This document shows positions 1-10,548 of a stretch of 32,026 bases of DNA, piece by piece. Each line of letters opens with the position of its first letter. Position 1 is the first letter of the stretch. The DNA comes from Pseudomonadota bacterium (GTDB lineage: Bacteria; Pseudomonadota; Gammaproteobacteria; JAKAQQ01). A model generated the notes under the pieces. That model had not been told where the DNA came from. It saw only the letters and a program-made list of their open reading frames with translations, and searched no databases. The position numbers were made by a program, and so were the translations under genes. Where the stretch lies: assembly GCA_021828045.1 (NCBI GenBank), contig JAKATI010000012.1, positions 1 through 32,026 on the forward strand. Reading direction: 5' to 3'.

Positions 1-2062
1 CCTCGCTCTTCTCCAAGCGACCGTGCTCTGCCGTGCGTCGGGCTTCGAGCTCGACCCTCCGTTCTTCGAGCGCGCGGATCTCCCGGTCATAGGCAAAGAC
101 CGAGCCCAGCCCCCGGTCTCCCCGGTGGATCGCCATCCAGTGACGCCCCACCACGACTCCCTGGGGGGTGACCCAGTATTCCGACTGCCCGAGTTCCTGG
201 CGCCGGGAGAGCGCTTCCCCGACCGAAGATGCCTGCCGCATGCCGTCCAGGAAAGCGGCCATGTCCATGCTCTGACTCCGGATGGGGGAGGCGGCCGATG
301 CGGGTTGCGGGGAGGAGGTGAGGCCGGTCGCCGGTTCGATCAGCATGGCGGAACTTCCGGGCAGCTCCGCAAAGGAGTCCGCAAAGGGTTCGAGCGCATC
401 GACACAAACAGCCTTGAGGCGCTCCCCGAGGACCGCCTGCGCCATGGCTTCGAATCCGGCCTCGACCTCGATCCGTTCGACGAGGCGCGGCCGGTCCGCG
501 AGCCCCTTCTCTGCAAGCCAGCCCCGGATCTCGTCTCCCTCGAAGGCAAGCGCAGCCTCGCGGAGCTGCTCCTGCGCCTGCAGGCGACCTCTGGCCTGCT
601 CGAGGGCCCGCTCGGTCTCGCGGAGTTCCGCTTCGCATTCGTGGACCCGGACCCGGGCCGACTCGAGGCTTTGCTTGAGCTCGGCGAGCCCCGCCTCCCG
701 TTCCGTCTTCTCCCGGAGCCCGGCCTCATGCTGAGCTCCCACCTGGTCCCGCTTCCGGCGCAGCGCATCGGTCCCCCCGCCGGTGAGCCGCTCCTCGCAC
801 TCGCGGAGCTGGTTTTCGAGCTCGCTTCGCTGTTCTTGAACATGTTCGGCATTGACCCGGCCCACCTCCGCATCCCGCCGGGCCTGCGCCAGATCCTCCC
901 GGAGGAGGCCCAGGCGTTCGTCCAGGCGACGGCGTTCTTCCTCCCGGGACTGGAACCCGGCCTGGGCCCGGGTCGACTCCTCCCGGGTGGAGGACCGTGC
1001 TTTCCGGCTCTCGTCGAGCCTCGCCTCGAGCTGCGCCAGGCTTGCCTGCTCCCCAGCCAAACGCTCCCGGAGCCGTTTTTGCTCGGCCTCAAGCCGTTCG
1101 TGCTCCTGGGCCCGGTGCTGGCGTTCCAGTTCACGGGTCTTCTCGCGGGTCTCGATCTCGTGGATCTTCTGTTCGAGCCGGCGGCATTGGGACTGGGCCT
1201 TGTCGTAGTCGGCCATCAGCTCGCGTTCGCGCTCTCCCTGGACGATGAACTCGACGTCGATCCCCGCCTGGACCGCTTTCACCTCCTCCAGCCTCTGTTC
1301 CGCCTCGCGGACCCGTCCGTCGGCGTCTTCGAGGCTGCGCGAAAACTCCCGCTTTTGCAGGATGAACAGGCGGCTCGTCTGGGTGCGACGGCTTTCGCGA
1401 AGGGTCCGGAAACGTTCGGCCTGGCGGGCCTGCTGGGCGAGTTGACCCAGCCGCTTCGTGTGCTGGTCCCGGATCTCGCGGACCGACTCCAGGGTCTCGG
1501 TCGTCTGCTCGATCTTGGCCAGGGTTTCCCGGCGGCGCTCCTTGTACTTGGACACGCCGGCGGCCTCTTCCAGGAAACTCCGCCATTCCTGGGGGTGGAG
1601 ATCGATGAGCCGGGAGATCGTGCCCTGCTCGATGATGGCATAGCTCCGCGGTCCAAGACCGGTACCGAGGAACAGGTCGGTGATGTTCCGGCGCAGGCAC
1701 AAGGAGCCGTTCAGGTAGTACTGGGAGACCCCGTCCCGGCCGACTTCACGACGGACCGAAATCTCGCTGAAGGCCGCATACTCGCCTCCCAGACGCCCGT
1801 CACTGTTGTCGAAGACGAGTTCGACCGAGGCCCACCCGGCCCGATCCCGGGCATGGGAACCGTTGAAGATGACGTCCGGCATGGCGTCACCCCGCAGGTT
1901 CTTGGCCGAGCTTTCACCCAGGACCCAGCGAACCGCATCGATGAGATTGGACTTGCCGGCTCCGTTGGGTCCGGTGATGGCCACGACGGGTTTCGGAAAC
2001 TCCAGGCTTGAGGGATCGGCAAAGGACTTGAACCCGCTCAGTCTGATTTTTTGTAGCCGCAT
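1..2062 (-). CDS. smc: Chromosome segregation protein SMC, N-terminal part (runs off left edge)
   Basis: Minus-strand translation from ATG at 2062: MRLQKIRLSGFKSFADPSSLEFPKPVVAITGPNGAGKSNLIDAVRWVLGESSAKNLRG (Walker A GPNGAGKSN) followed by Arg/Glu/Ala-rich coiled coil. No stop in window, so absent from ORF track. Confidence 0.95.
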   Translation of the reverse strand, partial: MRLQKIRLSGFKSFADPSSLEFPKPVVAITGPNGAGKSNLIDAVRWVLGESSAKNLRGDAMPDVIFNGSHARDRAGWASVELVFDNSDGRLGGEYAAFSEISVRREVGRDGVSQYYLNGSLCLRRNITDLFLGTGLGPRSYAIIEQGTISRLIDLHPQEWRSFLEEAAGVSKYKERRRETLAKIEQTTETLESVREIRDQHTKRLGQLAQQARQAERFRTLRESRRTQTSRLFILQKREFSRSLEDADGRVREAEQRLEEVKAVQAGIDVEFIVQGERERELMADYDKAQSQCRRLEQKIHEIETREKTRELERQHRAQEHERLEAEQKRLRERLAGEQASLAQLEARLDESRKARSSTREESTRAQAGFQSREEERRRLDERLGLLREDLAQARRDAEVGRVNAEHVQEQRSELENQLRECEERLTGGGTDALRRKRDQVGAQHEAGLREKTEREAGLAELKQSLESARVRVHECEAELRETERALEQARGRLQAQEQLREAALAFEGDEIRGWLAEKGLADRPRLVERIEVEAGFEAMAQAVLGERLKAVCVDALEPFADSFAELPGSSAMLIEPATGLTSSPQPASAASPIRSQSMDMAAFLDGMRQASSVGEALSRRQELGQSEYWVTPQGVVVGRHWMAIHRGDRGLGSVFAYDREIRALEERRVELEARRTAEHGRLEKSE

Positions 2063-2140
2063 GCCGCCTCGGACCCGTATCGGGAAACCCCGTGAAAGTG
2101 TAAATTGATCATTCCGCGCTTTTCCCACCTGGCCAGATCC

Positions 2141-2554
2141 GTGACCCAAAGCCCGAGCCGCCTACTGTCCACCTTCCCCAACCCGGAGCCCGGGCGGGAC
2201 TACCTCATCCGGATGGAAATCCCGGAGTTCACCTGCCTCTGCCCGCTCACCGGTCAACCGGACTTCGCCGTGCTTCACCTCGCCTACATCCCGGACGGGC
2301 TCTGTCTCGAACTCAAGGCGCTCAAGCTCTACGTCTGGTCCTTCCGGGACGAAGGGGCGTTTCATGAGGCGGTAACCAACCGCATTCTAAACGACCTCGT
2401 GACCGCCTGCCAGCCGCGCTATCTCCGAGTGGAGGCCTGTTTCCACGTCCGTGGGGGAATTCGCACGACGGTCCTGGCCGAACACCGCAAGACGGGCTGG
2501 AGCGGCCCTCTGCCACTCCGGGACCCCGACCCCGCACGGGATTCCTTGATCTGA
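2141..2554 (+). CDS. queF: NADPH-dependent 7-cyano-7-deazaguanine reductase (preQ1 synthase, short YkvM type)
   Basis: [66 protein letters not shown]...; ORF opens at TTG 2105, GTG at 2141 fits family N-terminus better. Confidence 0.92.
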   Translation: MTQSPSRLLSTFPNPEPGRDYLIRMEIPEFTCLCPLTGQPDFAVLHLAYIPDGLCLELKALKLYVWSFRDEGAFHEAVTNRILNDLVTACQPRYLRVEACFHVRGGIRTTVLAEHRKTGWSGPLPLRDPDPARDSLI

Positions 2555-2579
2555 GCCCGGGAACCTCCGCTCCCGGGGA

Positions 2580-2608
2580 TTCATCTGGCGGGCCGAGACT
2601 GCTATAAT
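2580..2608 (+). promoter_or_regulatory. Candidate sigma70 promoter for dksA
   Basis: TTCATC - 17 nt - TATAAT (perfect -10 at 2603-2608), 50 nt upstream of dksA ATG. Confidence 0.5.
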
Positions 2609-2657
2609 TCCGGTTTAGCCAAACGGATTCATTTCCAAGGCCCCACCAGGCACACCG

Positions 2658-3230
2658 ATGTCCCCCAGCAAAAAAACCACGCGCCCCGCGCCTTCTGGAA
2701 ACGGATCGAAACCCCGGAACACACGTGCTCCAAAGGCTCTCAAAAAGAGCAGGACCCGCTCTCCGGAACCCGCCTCCCGGCCCGCGAAAGATTCGCCCGA
2801 CTCCTCCTTTTTGAGCACGCTCGGGGAGGGCATCGCGCCGTATCCGCTCCGCGAGGGCGAGAGCTACATGAATGCCGCGCAGAAGGAGCACTTCCAGCGG
2901 ATTCTCACGACCTGGAAGCAGGATCTCATGGAAGAAGTCGACCGGACCGTCCATCACATGCAGGACGAGGCCATGAATTTCCCGGATCCCAACGACCGGG
3001 CCACGCAGGAGTCCGAGTTCAGCCTCGAACTCCGGACCCGGGACCGGGAACGCAAGCTCATCCGGAAAATTGACGAAGCGCTCCTCAAGCTGGAAACCGA
3101 CGAATACGGCTATTGCGAGCGCTGCGGGATCGAAATCGGAATCCGCCGTCTCGAGGCCCGCCCGATCGCCACCCAGTGCATCGACTGTAAAACCATCGAA
3201 GAAATCCGGGAAAAACAGCTGAGCGGCTAG
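2658..3230 (+). CDS. dksA: RNA polymerase-binding transcription factor DksA
   Basis: YMNAAQKEHFQRILTTWKQDLMEEVDRTVHHMQDEAMNFPDPNDRATQESEFSLELRTRDRERKLIRKIDEAL...YGYCERCG...TQCIDCKTIEE zinc finger. Confidence 0.95.
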   Translation: MSPSKKTTRPAPSGNGSKPRNTRAPKALKKSRTRSPEPASRPAKDSPDSSFLSTLGEGIAPYPLREGESYMNAAQKEHFQRILTTWKQDLMEEVDRTVHHMQDEAMNFPDPNDRATQESEFSLELRTRDRERKLIRKIDEALLKLETDEYGYCERCGIEIGIRRLEARPIATQCIDCKTIEEIREKQLSG

Positions 3231-3249
3231 GGGCCCCTGGGGCTTCGGC

Positions 3250-4236
3250 ATGATCCGGGAAAGCGCTTTCCGTCCGGCCTGGTGGTTGCCCAACGGACAC
3301 GCCCAGACCCTGTATGCCGCCTTGGGCCGATGGGTACGCGGCTCGCCGGTCCGGATGGAGACCTTCGAATGGGCAGACGGAGACCGGACCCGGGGATTCT
3401 GGTCGGGCATCCGCCGTCCGGACGATTGCGGCACAACCGTGGTGCTGCTCCCCGGACTGGAAGGCGGAATCCGTTCGCCCTACATCCGGGGGCTGCTCCG
3501 CCGGCTGGCCAAAGACGGCCACCAAGTCTTGGTCCTCCCCTTCCGGGGCAGCGCCTCCAATCCCTCTTCGGGACCCCAAACCTACCATGCCGGCTGGACC
3601 CATGATCTCGAACGGATCGTCGCCCACCTGCTCGCCCGCGAACCGGAACGGGCGCTCGCCCTGGTCGGGTTCTCCCTGGGCGGCAACATGATGCTGCGAT
3701 GGCTTGCCACCGATCCGCGGGCGGATGGCATCCGCCAGGCGATCGGGGTGAGCATCCCCTTTGACCTGTCCTGCACGGCGCACTGGCTCCGACGGGGAAG
3801 CGGCCGGCTTTATGAACGCTATCTGGTCGCGGGACTCCGGCGGAGTGCCCGCCGGCATCTTGGGGCCCATGGCCATCCGGTCCTGGACATCCGGAGTCTC
3901 GGCCGGCTCAAGACCTTTCTCGCCTTCGACGGACAGTTCGTGGCGCCACTCCATGGTTTTCGTGATGCCCTCGATTACTACCGCCAAACGAGCGCCCGTC
4001 CGCTTCTATCCCGGATCCGGACCCCCACCCTGCTCCTCCAGGCCCTGGACGATCCCCTGATCCCGGCCGGATGCCTGCCGGACGAATCGGAATGGGGACC
4101 CGAGACGGTTTTCGAGTGGAGCGAGCACGGCGGTCACGTCGGCTTCATCAGCGGACACTGTCCCCTGTGGGGGGCTGCCTGGCTCGAGGAGCGGATCGCC
4201 CAGGCGCTCGCCGGCCTGGCCCGGGGGACGCCCTAG
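3250..4236 (+). CDS. Alpha/beta hydrolase, YheT family
   Basis: WWLPNGHAQTLYAAL N-terminal motif, GFSLGGNMMLRWL nucleophile elbow, late HGGHVGF histidine. Confidence 0.88.
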   Translation: MIRESAFRPAWWLPNGHAQTLYAALGRWVRGSPVRMETFEWADGDRTRGFWSGIRRPDDCGTTVVLLPGLEGGIRSPYIRGLLRRLAKDGHQVLVLPFRGSASNPSSGPQTYHAGWTHDLERIVAHLLAREPERALALVGFSLGGNMMLRWLATDPRADGIRQAIGVSIPFDLSCTAHWLRRGSGRLYERYLVAGLRRSARRHLGAHGHPVLDIRSLGRLKTFLAFDGQFVAPLHGFRDALDYYRQTSARPLLSRIRTPTLLLQALDDPLIPAGCLPDESEWGPETVFEWSEHGGHVGFISGHCPLWGAAWLEERIAQALAGLARGTP

Positions 4237-4239
4237 CGT

Positions 4240-6342
4240 TCAGGGGTTCTGGTCGAGACCCTTCATGCTGAGCCGGACACGGCCCTGACGGTCCACCTCG
4301 AGCACGCGGACCTTGATCAGGTCCCCTTCCCGGAGACGGTCTCCCACTTTCTCCACCCGCTCTTCCGAAATCTGGGAGATATGGACGAGGCCATCTCGTC
4401 CGGGCAGGATGGTGACGAATGCGCCGAAGTCCATGAGCTTCACGACCTTGCCTTCGTAGATCTTTCCGACTTCGACGTCTGCCGTGATTTCCTCGATCCG
4501 GTGCTTGGCCGCCTCCGCCGAGGCCAGATTGACCGAAGCGATGCGAATGAAACCGTCATCCTCGATATCAATGGTGGTCCCCGTTTCCTCGGTGATGGCA
4601 CGGACCACAGCGCCGCCGCGGCCGATGACTTCACGGATTTTTTCCGGGTTGATCTTCATGGTGAGGTAGCGCGGCGCCCATTCCGACATCTCCGCCCGGG
4701 GTTCGGACAAAACGCCGTTCATGACCTCGAGAATGTGGAGGCGTCCTTCGCGGGCCTGTTCCAGGGCGGCCTGCATGATGGCCCGGTTGATCCCCTCGAT
4801 CTTGATGTCCATCTGGAGTGCCGTCACTCCCTGGCCGGTTCCGGCCACCTTGAAATCCATGTCCCCGAGATGGTCCTCGTCCCCGAGAATGTCGGTCAGG
4901 ACGGCAAAGCGCTCCTCGCTCTTGATGAGACCCATCGCCACACCCGCCACCGGAGCCCGGATGGGGACCCCCGCATCCATGAGGGCGAGGCTGGTTCCGC
5001 AGACCGTCGCCATGGAACTCGACCCATTGGATTCGGTGATTTCCGAAACCACCCGAAGCACATAGGGGTACTGGGTCATGTCCGGCATGACCGCGAGGAG
5101 GGCCCGCTTGGCCAGCCGGCCATGCCCGATCTCGCGGCGCTTGGGCGAACTCAAAAACCCGGTCTCTCCGACCGCGTAGGGCGGAAAGTTGTAATGCAGC
5201 ATGAAGGGTTCCCGACGCTCGCCTTCGAGCCCGTCGATGATCTGGGCATCCTTGGTCGTGCCGAGGGTGGTCACGACCAGGGCCTGGGTCTCGCCCCGGG
5301 TAAACAGGGCCGAACCATGGGTCCGGGGCAGAAAACCAGTGCTGACCTGGATGGGACGAACCTGGCGGGTCGTACGGCCGTCGATGCGGGGCTGTCCCGC
5401 GAGGATGCGGCCGCGGACAATTTCGCGCTCGATATCCTTGAAAATCTTCTTCGCGACATCCGGCCCCACAGGCACCCCGTCCGCGGACTCTCCCGGGACT
5501 GCCGCGAGGCTCGCGAGCAGCTGGGTCTCGATTTCGGCCAGACGTTTCTGCCGGGCGCTCTTTTCAGCCAATGAATAGGCGGCTTCGAGGGCATCCCGGC
5601 ACTGGGTCCGGATCCGTCCGACCACGGCGGGATCGGAGGCGACCGGTGCCCACGTCCAGGGCGTGCGGCCGGCTTCCCGCTTGAGTTCCCGGATGCACTC
5701 GATGGCCACCTGCATCTGCTCGTGGCCAAACAGGACGGAATCCAGCATGACGGACTCGGGCAATTCCGAGGCTTCGGATTCCACCATGAGAACACCCCGC
5801 TCCGTGCCGGCGACCACGAGGTTCAACTGGGACTGGCCGAGATCCGTGGCCGGGGGATTGAGCAGGAAGCGGCCATCCCGGTAGCCGACCCGCGCGGCAC
5901 CCAGGATGCCGTGAAAGGGAATGCCGGACAGCTCGATGGCGGCGGATGCCCCGATCAAGGCCGGGATGTCGGCATCGATCTCCGGATTCATGGAAATCAC
6001 CGTGGCGATCACCTGGACCTCATGGGTAAAACCCTTGGGGAACAGGGGACGGATCGGACGGTCGATGAGGCGCGAGGTCAGGGTCTCCTTCTCGGTCGGG
6101 CGCCCTTCCCGCTTGAAAAAGCCGCCGGGGATCCGGCCCGCGGCATAGGTCCGTTCCAGGTAATTCACGGTCAGCGGGAAAAAATCCTGGCCCACCGCAG
6201 CCTCCCTCCGGGCCACGACCGTGGTGAGCACACAGGTATCGCCCATGGTCACGAGGACGGCGCCGTCGGCCTGCCGGGCAATGGCCCCGGTCTCGATCGT
6301 GACTGAATGGGGTCCATAGGCAAAAGACTTTTTCACCGTCAT
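4240..6342 (-). CDS. pnp: Polyribonucleotide nucleotidyltransferase (PNPase)
   Basis: Tandem RNase PH domains ([41 protein letters not shown]), KH and S1 C-terminus ([30 protein letters not shown]). Confidence 0.98.
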   Translation of the reverse strand: MTVKKSFAYGPHSVTIETGAIARQADGAVLVTMGDTCVLTTVVARREAAVGQDFFPLTVNYLERTYAAGRIPGGFFKREGRPTEKETLTSRLIDRPIRPLFPKGFTHEVQVIATVISMNPEIDADIPALIGASAAIELSGIPFHGILGAARVGYRDGRFLLNPPATDLGQSQLNLVVAGTERGVLMVESEASELPESVMLDSVLFGHEQMQVAIECIRELKREAGRTPWTWAPVASDPAVVGRIRTQCRDALEAAYSLAEKSARQKRLAEIETQLLASLAAVPGESADGVPVGPDVAKKIFKDIEREIVRGRILAGQPRIDGRTTRQVRPIQVSTGFLPRTHGSALFTRGETQALVVTTLGTTKDAQIIDGLEGERREPFMLHYNFPPYAVGETGFLSSPKRREIGHGRLAKRALLAVMPDMTQYPYVLRVVSEITESNGSSSMATVCGTSLALMDAGVPIRAPVAGVAMGLIKSEERFAVLTDILGDEDHLGDMDFKVAGTGQGVTALQMDIKIEGINRAIMQAALEQAREGRLHILEVMNGVLSEPRAEMSEWAPRYLTMKINPEKIREVIGRGGAVVRAITEETGTTIDIEDDGFIRIASVNLASAEAAKHRIEEITADVEVGKIYEGKVVKLMDFGAFVTILPGRDGLVHISQISEERVEKVGDRLREGDLIKVRVLEVDRQGRVRLSMKGLDQNP

Positions 6343-6403
6343 GGGCGGTTCAACCTCAAAGGATGGGTCGGATGGGTCGGGATTCGGGTGACGACAAGGC
6401 CGA

Positions 6404-6682
6404 TCAGCGCCGGAGTCCGAGCTGACTGACCAACGTATCGTAACGCGAGGGATCTTTGCGGGCGAGATAGTCGAGCAGGCTGCGTCGGCGGTTCACCATC
6501 ATGAGCAGCCCGCGACGGGAGTGGTGATCCTTCTTGTGCTTTTCGAAATGATCCGCGAGCCCGTTGATCCGTTGCGTGAGAAGCGCCACCTGGACCTCGG
6601 GAGAACCCGTATCCTGGCGCCCCCTCTGGAACTCACTCATGACGTCGGCTCTGGACGCGTTCGGGCGATCTTCTGGGGACAT
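6404..6682 (-). CDS. rpsO: 30S ribosomal protein S15
   Basis: [80 protein letters not shown] at 6682 fits S15 length better than TTG at 6694. Confidence 0.97.
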   Translation of the reverse strand: MSPEDRPNASRADVMSEFQRGRQDTGSPEVQVALLTQRINGLADHFEKHKKDHHSRRGLLMMVNRRRSLLDYLARKDPSRYDTLVSQLGLRR

Positions 6683-7707
6683 GGAAATGGACAATCAGCC
6701 TTGTAATAGCACCCATTTTGCTCCGGTCGCCCCTTTTCGCACAAGGCCCCGGAGTGTCTGCCAGGGTCGTCCCCCCCCTCGTGGGGTCCGGTTCTGGCCG
6801 TTGACCGGGAAAGCCGGGCGCCCGTGGGACAAAGCCGGAGAGCCCGCAGCCCGTCTACTCCGGAATCGGATCCGAGTCCCAGAAAGGCACCCGCCCGGTC
6901 GTAGAGCCGGAGTGGACCCGGTTCCACCGGACCCGAAATCCCGACCGGCTGTCCCCGGATGAGACGGTCGACCTCGCGGGGATCCAGCTCGAGACGTGGC
7001 AGGTGGGCGAGCGGCCAGTCGACGGGCCGGAGCCGGTCGCGGACCGGCTCGAGATTCTCCCAGGCCACGAGGTCTTCTTCCCGGAAGCATCCCGCCCGGA
7101 GCCGCCTGAGGCCGCTCACGTGGGCCACGGTGCCGAGGCTCCGGGCCCAGTCCTCGACCCAGCTCCGCACGTAGAGTCCGGGTCCGCACTCGAGCTCGAA
7201 GCGGGCCGTGGGCGGCACCCAGTCCAGGAGGCTCACCCGGAACACCTCGATGGGGCGGGAGGGACGTTCGACCTCGAGCTGCCGTCGCGCGAGACGGTAG
7301 AGGGGGACCCCCTTGTGCTTGAGGGCCGAGAACATGGGGGGAACCTGCAGGCTCGTCCCGGTCCGGCCGGCGAGATCCGAGGCCATCTCGTCGAAGCCGA
7401 GATCCGGGACGGGACCTTGGGCCAGAACCTCACCCTCCCGATCTCCCGTCCGGGTTTGTTGTCCCAGTCTCGCCTCGACCCGGTACAACTTGGGCGAGAC
7501 CGCGAAGTAGGACAAGAAGCCCCGGGCCGCGCCGAGCGCAATGGGCAGAAGGCCCGTGGCCAGGGGGTCGAGCGTCCCCTGGTAGCCGCCCCGGACCCCG
7601 GGGCCGAGCCGCCTCCGGACCCTTTGGAGCGCCTGGTTGGATGTCCATCCGGGCGGCTTGTCAAAGGGGAGAATGCCATCGATCCGGCCCTCGGCTCCCC
7701 GGGACAT
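6637..7707 (-). CDS. truB: tRNA pseudouridine(55) synthase TruB with atypical C-terminal extension overlapping rpsO
   Basis: [41 protein letters not shown]; normal TruB end near [15 protein letters not shown], then about 50 extra residues. Confidence 0.93.
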   Translation of the reverse strand: MSRGAEGRIDGILPFDKPPGWTSNQALQRVRRRLGPGVRGGYQGTLDPLATGLLPIALGAARGFLSYFAVSPKLYRVEARLGQQTRTGDREGEVLAQGPVPDLGFDEMASDLAGRTGTSLQVPPMFSALKHKGVPLYRLARRQLEVERPSRPIEVFRVSLLDWVPPTARFELECGPGLYVRSWVEDWARSLGTVAHVSGLRRLRAGCFREEDLVAWENLEPVRDRLRPVDWPLAHLPRLELDPREVDRLIRGQPVGISGPVEPGPLRLYDRAGAFLGLGSDSGVDGLRALRLCPTGARLSRSTARTGPHEGGDDPGRHSGALCEKGRPEQNGCYYKADCPFPCPQKIARTRPEPTS

Positions 7708-7714
7708 CGCGACC

Positions 7715-8077
7715 TCAGCCCTCCGGGGGAGGATCGAGCGTGGCGAGGAGCTGTTCCACCCGCCGGACGGATTCGAGTTCCGTGTCGTATTCGAAGCGGA
7801 TCTCCGGCACCACCCGGAGCCGAGCGTGCCGGCCGATCTCGCGTCGGATCCGCCCCCGGACGGCTTCGAGCGCGTCCTCCACGGCCGCCCGGGTCGCGGG
7901 GTCGCGTTCCGCCAGGACGAAGTAAAAACGGGCGAAACCGAGATCCGGACTCACGCGGACCCGGGTGATCGCCAGTGACCGGAAACGCTCGTCCCCGCAG
8001 TCACGGGCCAGCCACAGCCCCACCTGTTTCTGCAGTTCCCGGGCCACCCGCTGGCTGCGGTGCGGGGAGGACTTCAT
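7715..8077 (-). CDS. rbfA: Ribosome-binding factor A
   Basis: SQRVARELQKQVGLWLARDCGDERFRSLAITRVRVSPDLGFARFYF; position between infB and truB. Confidence 0.95.
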   Translation of the reverse strand: MKSSPHRSQRVARELQKQVGLWLARDCGDERFRSLAITRVRVSPDLGFARFYFVLAERDPATRAAVEDALEAVRGRIRREIGRHARLRVVPEIRFEYDTELESVRRVEQLLATLDPPPEG

Positions 8078-10545
8078 AGCGTCCGGTTCACCTCCACCCG
8101 CTCGAAGACTTCGATCTGGTCTCCGGGCTTGATGTCGTTATAGCCCTGGATGGCCATTCCGCACTCGGTCCCCGACTGGACATCACTCACGTCATCCTTG
8201 AAGCGCCGGAGGGAGGCAATCTCGCCCTCGAAAATCACCACCTGGTTCCGTAGCACCCGGGCCGACCGGTTCTTCAGGATGTGTCCTTCGATGACGAGAC
8301 AGCCGGCCACCTGGCCGAAACGGGCCGCACGGAAGACTTCGCGCACCTGGGCCGTGCCCACGACCTGTTCGCGGACCTCGGGCTTGAGCAGACCACCCAT
8401 GCGCTGACGCATGTCCTCGAGCACCTGGTAGATCACCCCGTAATAATCGACCTCGACCGCCTGTTCGGACAACGCCCGTTTCGCCACGGCATCGGCCCTG
8501 ACGTTGAAGGCCAGAATACGGGCATGGGAGGCGGCGGCGAGATAGACATCGCCCTCGGTAATTCCACCGACGCCGCTGCTGACGATCTCGACCGCGATTT
8601 CCGGGGTCGAGAGCTCGGTCAGGGCGGACCGCAGGGCCTCAAGCGATCCCTGGACATCGGCCTTGAGCAGAACCGGGACGGTCTGGGCCACGGACTGGCC
8701 CAGCTGGGCAAAGGCCTCCTCGACGCCGACCGGTCCCTTCTGGCCCTGGAGACGGACGTTGCGCATTTTGCCCTGCCGGTATTCCGCAAGCTCGCGGGCC
8801 GTCTTCTCGTCGGCGACCACGGTCGCCCGGTCACCGGCGACCGGCGGGTTCGGGAAACCCAAAACCACGGCCGGGAGCGATGGGGTCACCTCGGTGATCC
8901 GGTCGCCCCGTTCATTGAACAGAGCCCGGACCCGTCCATACTCCTTGCCGGCCAGAAGGATCTGGCCGACCGAGAGCGTTCCCTGCTGGATCAGGATGGT
9001 GGCCGTGGTCCCGCGGCCCGTCTCGAGGCTGGCCTCCAGGACCACGCCCACGGCCCGACCCGTCCGCGGCGCCCTGAGTTCAAGCAGCTCGGCCTGGACC
9101 AGGATGGCATCCAGCAGCGCATCGATGCCCTCCCCGCTTTTGGCGGAAACCGGGACAAACAGGGTCTCTCCGCCCCATTCCTCGGGCAGGACCTCCTGCT
9201 GGGCCAGCTCGTTCTTGACCCGTTCCAAATCCGCCTCGGGTTTGTCGATCTTGTTGATGGCGACCACGATCGGCACCTTGGCGGCGCGGGCATGCTGGAT
9301 GGCCTCGAGGGTCTGCGGCTTGACGCCGTCATCCGCCGCGACCACCAGGATCACGAGATCGGTGACCCGGGCCCCGCGGGCCCGCATGGCCGTGAAGGCG
9401 GCATGACCGGGAGTATCCAGGAAAGTGATCGAACCCTTGGGCGTATCCACGTGATAGGCGCCGATATGCTGGGTGATCCCGCCCAGCTCGCCCGCCGCCA
9501 CCCGGGTACGCCGGATATAGTCGAGGAGCGAGGTCTTGCCATGATCGACATGCCCCATGATGGTCACGACGGGAGGCCGGGGCTCCGCCTGGTTGCTCTC
9601 GCTCTGGATGGCCTGGGAGAGGGCTTCCTCCAACGCGTCCTCGCGCACGACCTTCGCCCGGTGTCCCAGTTCCTCGATCACGAGAACGGCCGTGTCCTGG
9701 TCCAGCAGTTGATTGATGGTCGCAACCACCCCCATGCCGAAGAGGGTCTTGATCAGTTCAGCCGCCTTGACCCCGAGCCGTTGGGCCAGCTCGCCCACAC
9801 TGATCGTCTCGGGCACCGCAATTTCCCGGACTTGGGGTTGTGGCGGAACCCGCTCCCCCTCGACCCGGCCGCGGGCCCGCGACCGGCCGCCCTCGCCTCC
9901 GGACTTGAGACTGAGCCGCCCGCCCGCCGGGGCTGCCGGCGGAACCGCAGGCTTGCCGTGTCCCTTGGCACGCTGGCGCTTGTCTTCCTCCTCGAGCTCC
10001 CGCTTGAGCTGTGCTTCCACGCGCCGCCGCTCCTCCTCCTGCCTCAGGCGCAACTCCTGTTCCTGCCGCTCGCGGGCTTCCCGTTCCCGCTGCTCCCGTT
10101 CCTGTTCGCGCTGGCGGTGTTCCTCGTCGAGGCGGGTCTTTTCCTGCATCTGCCGGCGCACTTCCTCCTCGCGCTGCACGGCGACCTGGCGCTCCTGTTC
10201 GATGGCCTCAAGCGCCCGTCGCCGGGATTCCTGCTCGAGCAGAACCTCCCGCTTGACATAGGTATGACGCTGCTTGACCTCGACGTTCACGGTCTTGCTG
10301 CGTCCCTGGGCTCCCGCGATCTTCAAGGCGCTGACCGAACGCCGTTTGAGGGTAATGCGGGAGGGGGCGGCATCGTCCCCCGCCTCGTGATGGCGGAGGA
10401 AATTGAGCAAGGTCATTTTCTGCTCATCGGTCACCGGTGCATCCGGGCCGGCAAACTCGATGCCGGCCTCGCGGAACTGAACGATGAGCCGGTCGACCGG
10501 CGTTCTCACGGAATCGGCAAATTCTCGGACCGTCTGGTCGGCCAT
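8074..10545 (-). CDS. infB: Translation initiation factor IF-2
   Basis: IF2 N-domain, charged linker, GTPase VTIMGHVDHGKTSLLDYIRRT, DTPGHAAF, NKIDK. Confidence 0.98.
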   Translation of the reverse strand: MADQTVREFADSVRTPVDRLIVQFREAGIEFAGPDAPVTDEQKMTLLNFLRHHEAGDDAAPSRITLKRRSVSALKIAGAQGRSKTVNVEVKQRHTYVKREVLLEQESRRRALEAIEQERQVAVQREEEVRRQMQEKTRLDEEHRQREQEREQREREARERQEQELRLRQEEERRRVEAQLKRELEEEDKRQRAKGHGKPAVPPAAPAGGRLSLKSGGEGGRSRARGRVEGERVPPQPQVREIAVPETISVGELAQRLGVKAAELIKTLFGMGVVATINQLLDQDTAVLVIEELGHRAKVVREDALEEALSQAIQSESNQAEPRPPVVTIMGHVDHGKTSLLDYIRRTRVAAGELGGITQHIGAYHVDTPKGSITFLDTPGHAAFTAMRARGARVTDLVILVVAADDGVKPQTLEAIQHARAAKVPIVVAINKIDKPEADLERVKNELAQQEVLPEEWGGETLFVPVSAKSGEGIDALLDAILVQAELLELRAPRTGRAVGVVLEASLETGRGTTATILIQQGTLSVGQILLAGKEYGRVRALFNERGDRITEVTPSLPAVVLGFPNPPVAGDRATVVADEKTARELAEYRQGKMRNVRLQGQKGPVGVEEAFAQLGQSVAQTVPVLLKADVQGSLEALRSALTELSTPEIAVEIVSSGVGGITEGDVYLAAASHARILAFNVRADAVAKRALSEQAVEVDYYGVIYQVLEDMRQRMGGLLKPEVREQVVGTAQVREVFRAARFGQVAGCLVIEGHILKNRSARVLRNQVVIFEGEIASLRRFKDDVSDVQSGTECGMAIQGYNDIKPGDQIEVFERVEVNRTL

Positions 10546-10548
10546 GGC

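Noticed and set aside
23-2011. 662-aa plus-strand ORF
   Set aside because: Antisense to smc; Leu/Pro/Gly-rich shadow translation without recognisable domains.
6343-6403. RNase III-type long hairpin in pnp leader
   Set aside because: Only 61 nt with a 9-bp direct repeat (GGATGGGTC x2) and no long inverted repeat.
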